From assembly GCF_000332975.1 (NCBI RefSeq), contig NZ_BANR01000005.1:310001-374000 (forward strand): DNA of 64,000 bases, given 5' to 3'. Source of the DNA: Gordonia aichiensis NBRC 108223 (lineage in GTDB: Bacteria > Actinomycetota > Actinomycetes > Mycobacteriales > Mycobacteriaceae). Positions 63,754-64,000 of the stretch are shown here, piece by piece (positions within the stretch are counted from its first letter, which is position 1; each line of letters opens with the position of its first letter). The notes beneath the pieces were generated by a model, which saw nothing but the letters and a program-made list of their open reading frames with translations, was not told where the DNA came from and did no database searches. The position numbers and the translations under genes were made by a program.

Positions 63754-64000
63754 CTGCCGAGGCGACGGATGTGCCACGGTTCGTCGTCGTCGGGATAGGC
63801 GCCGATGGCTGGGCCGGATTGACCGATCGGGCCCGCGACGAACTGCGCGGTGCGACAGTGGTCTACGGTTCGACACGACAACTCGCGCTCCTGCCCGCGC
63901 TCGATGCGACGACAGTCGCATGGACGTCACCGATGTCCGAGCACCTGCATCGGGTGGTGTCCGAGGCGACCGCCGCCGAGGTGCATGTGCTCGCCAGCGG
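63750..64000 (+). CDS. cobL: Precorrin-6Y C5,15-methyltransferase, N-terminal part (cut by the window edge)
   Basis: The first 83 residues of a cobalamin-synthesis enzyme. FVVVGIGADGWAGLTDRARDEL is the opening strand and glycine-rich loop of the CbiE-type methyltransferase domain, and VVYGSTRQLALLPA follows as in CobL/CbiE. The full protein would add the CbiT decarboxylase domain. ATG 63750 overlaps the SDR stop by 4 nt, as in mycobacteria (Rv2073c-Rv2072c). It supports endogenous B12 synthesis, needed by metH upstream. Confidence 0.88.
   Translation, partial: MTAEATDVPRFVVVGIGADGWAGLTDRARDELRGATVVYGSTRQLALLPALDATTVAWTSPMSEHLHRVVSEATAAEVHVLAS

Overview
The window is high-GC DNA from an actinobacterium of the order Mycobacteriales. 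It is most likely Gordonia or a close relative such as Williamsia or Rhodococcus; the genus is inferred, not proven. The order-level call rests on a mycothiol ligase (mshC), a complete Pup-proteasome locus, IdeR/DtxR-type iron boxes, a DprE2-like reductase, a PE-PPE-domain esterase, and a gene order from about 17 kb onward that, as I remember it, follows the Mycobacterium tuberculosis run from Rv2141c down to Rv2072c.

Region 1 (1-14.7 kb) is an iron-regulated siderophore locus. Two NRPS genes on the minus strand (C-A-PCP, then C-A-PCP-C-A cut by the window edge) face a plus-strand set: a free-standing aryl carrier protein, a flavin-dependent halogenase of the glycopeptide (BhaA-like) type overlapping it by 4 nt, and a cation/proton antiporter. 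An isochorismate synthase lies convergent to the antiporter. Divergent from it are an L-ornithine N5-monooxygenase and a siderophore-interacting ferric reductase. Three iron boxes each overlap a -10 hexamer. The A domain of the complete NRPS has a glycine-like code. Together these predict a mixed aryl/hydroxamate siderophore of aryl-Gly-X-hydroxyornithine type whose aryl cap is chlorinated while bound to its carrier protein. This is the most novel system in the window.

Region 2 (14.8-21.1 kb) holds a nucleoside hydrolase, an MscS channel, tRNA-Leu(GAG), an M20 peptidase and a two-gene operon (aldolase/deaminase-like PLP enzyme plus sugar-lactone oxidase) preceded by a perfect inverted-repeat operator.

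Region 3 (21.3-43.3 kb) is conserved core: PEBP protein, pyrD, a lipoprotein, uppP, a phosphatase/DUF3090/SCO1664 set, mshC, a PAC2 protein, metH, a manganese pyrophosphatase, a membrane glycosyltransferase, hisE-hisG, a thioesterase, a secreted PE-PPE esterase, a RecB-like nuclease and trmI.

Region 4 (43.5-59.2 kb) is the Pup-proteasome block: mpa, glgP (inverted, inserted), dop, pup, prcB, prcA, pafA, pafB, pafC, tatA, tatC, helY. Mpa unfolds pupylated proteins for the PrcAB core, PafA ligates Pup, Dop deamidates and removes it, and PafBC activates the DNA-damage response.

Region 5 (59.4-64 kb) has a repeat-rich DUF4333 membrane protein, a 5'-3' exonuclease, an M24 peptidase, a biliverdin-reductase-like flavoprotein, a DprE2-like reductase and the start of cobL. 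At least twelve genes in the window have a TANNNT hexamer 6-8 nt before the start codon, indicating leaderless mRNAs. No intergenic gap exceeds 300 bp, and I saw no insertion sequence, CRISPR array or prophage gene.
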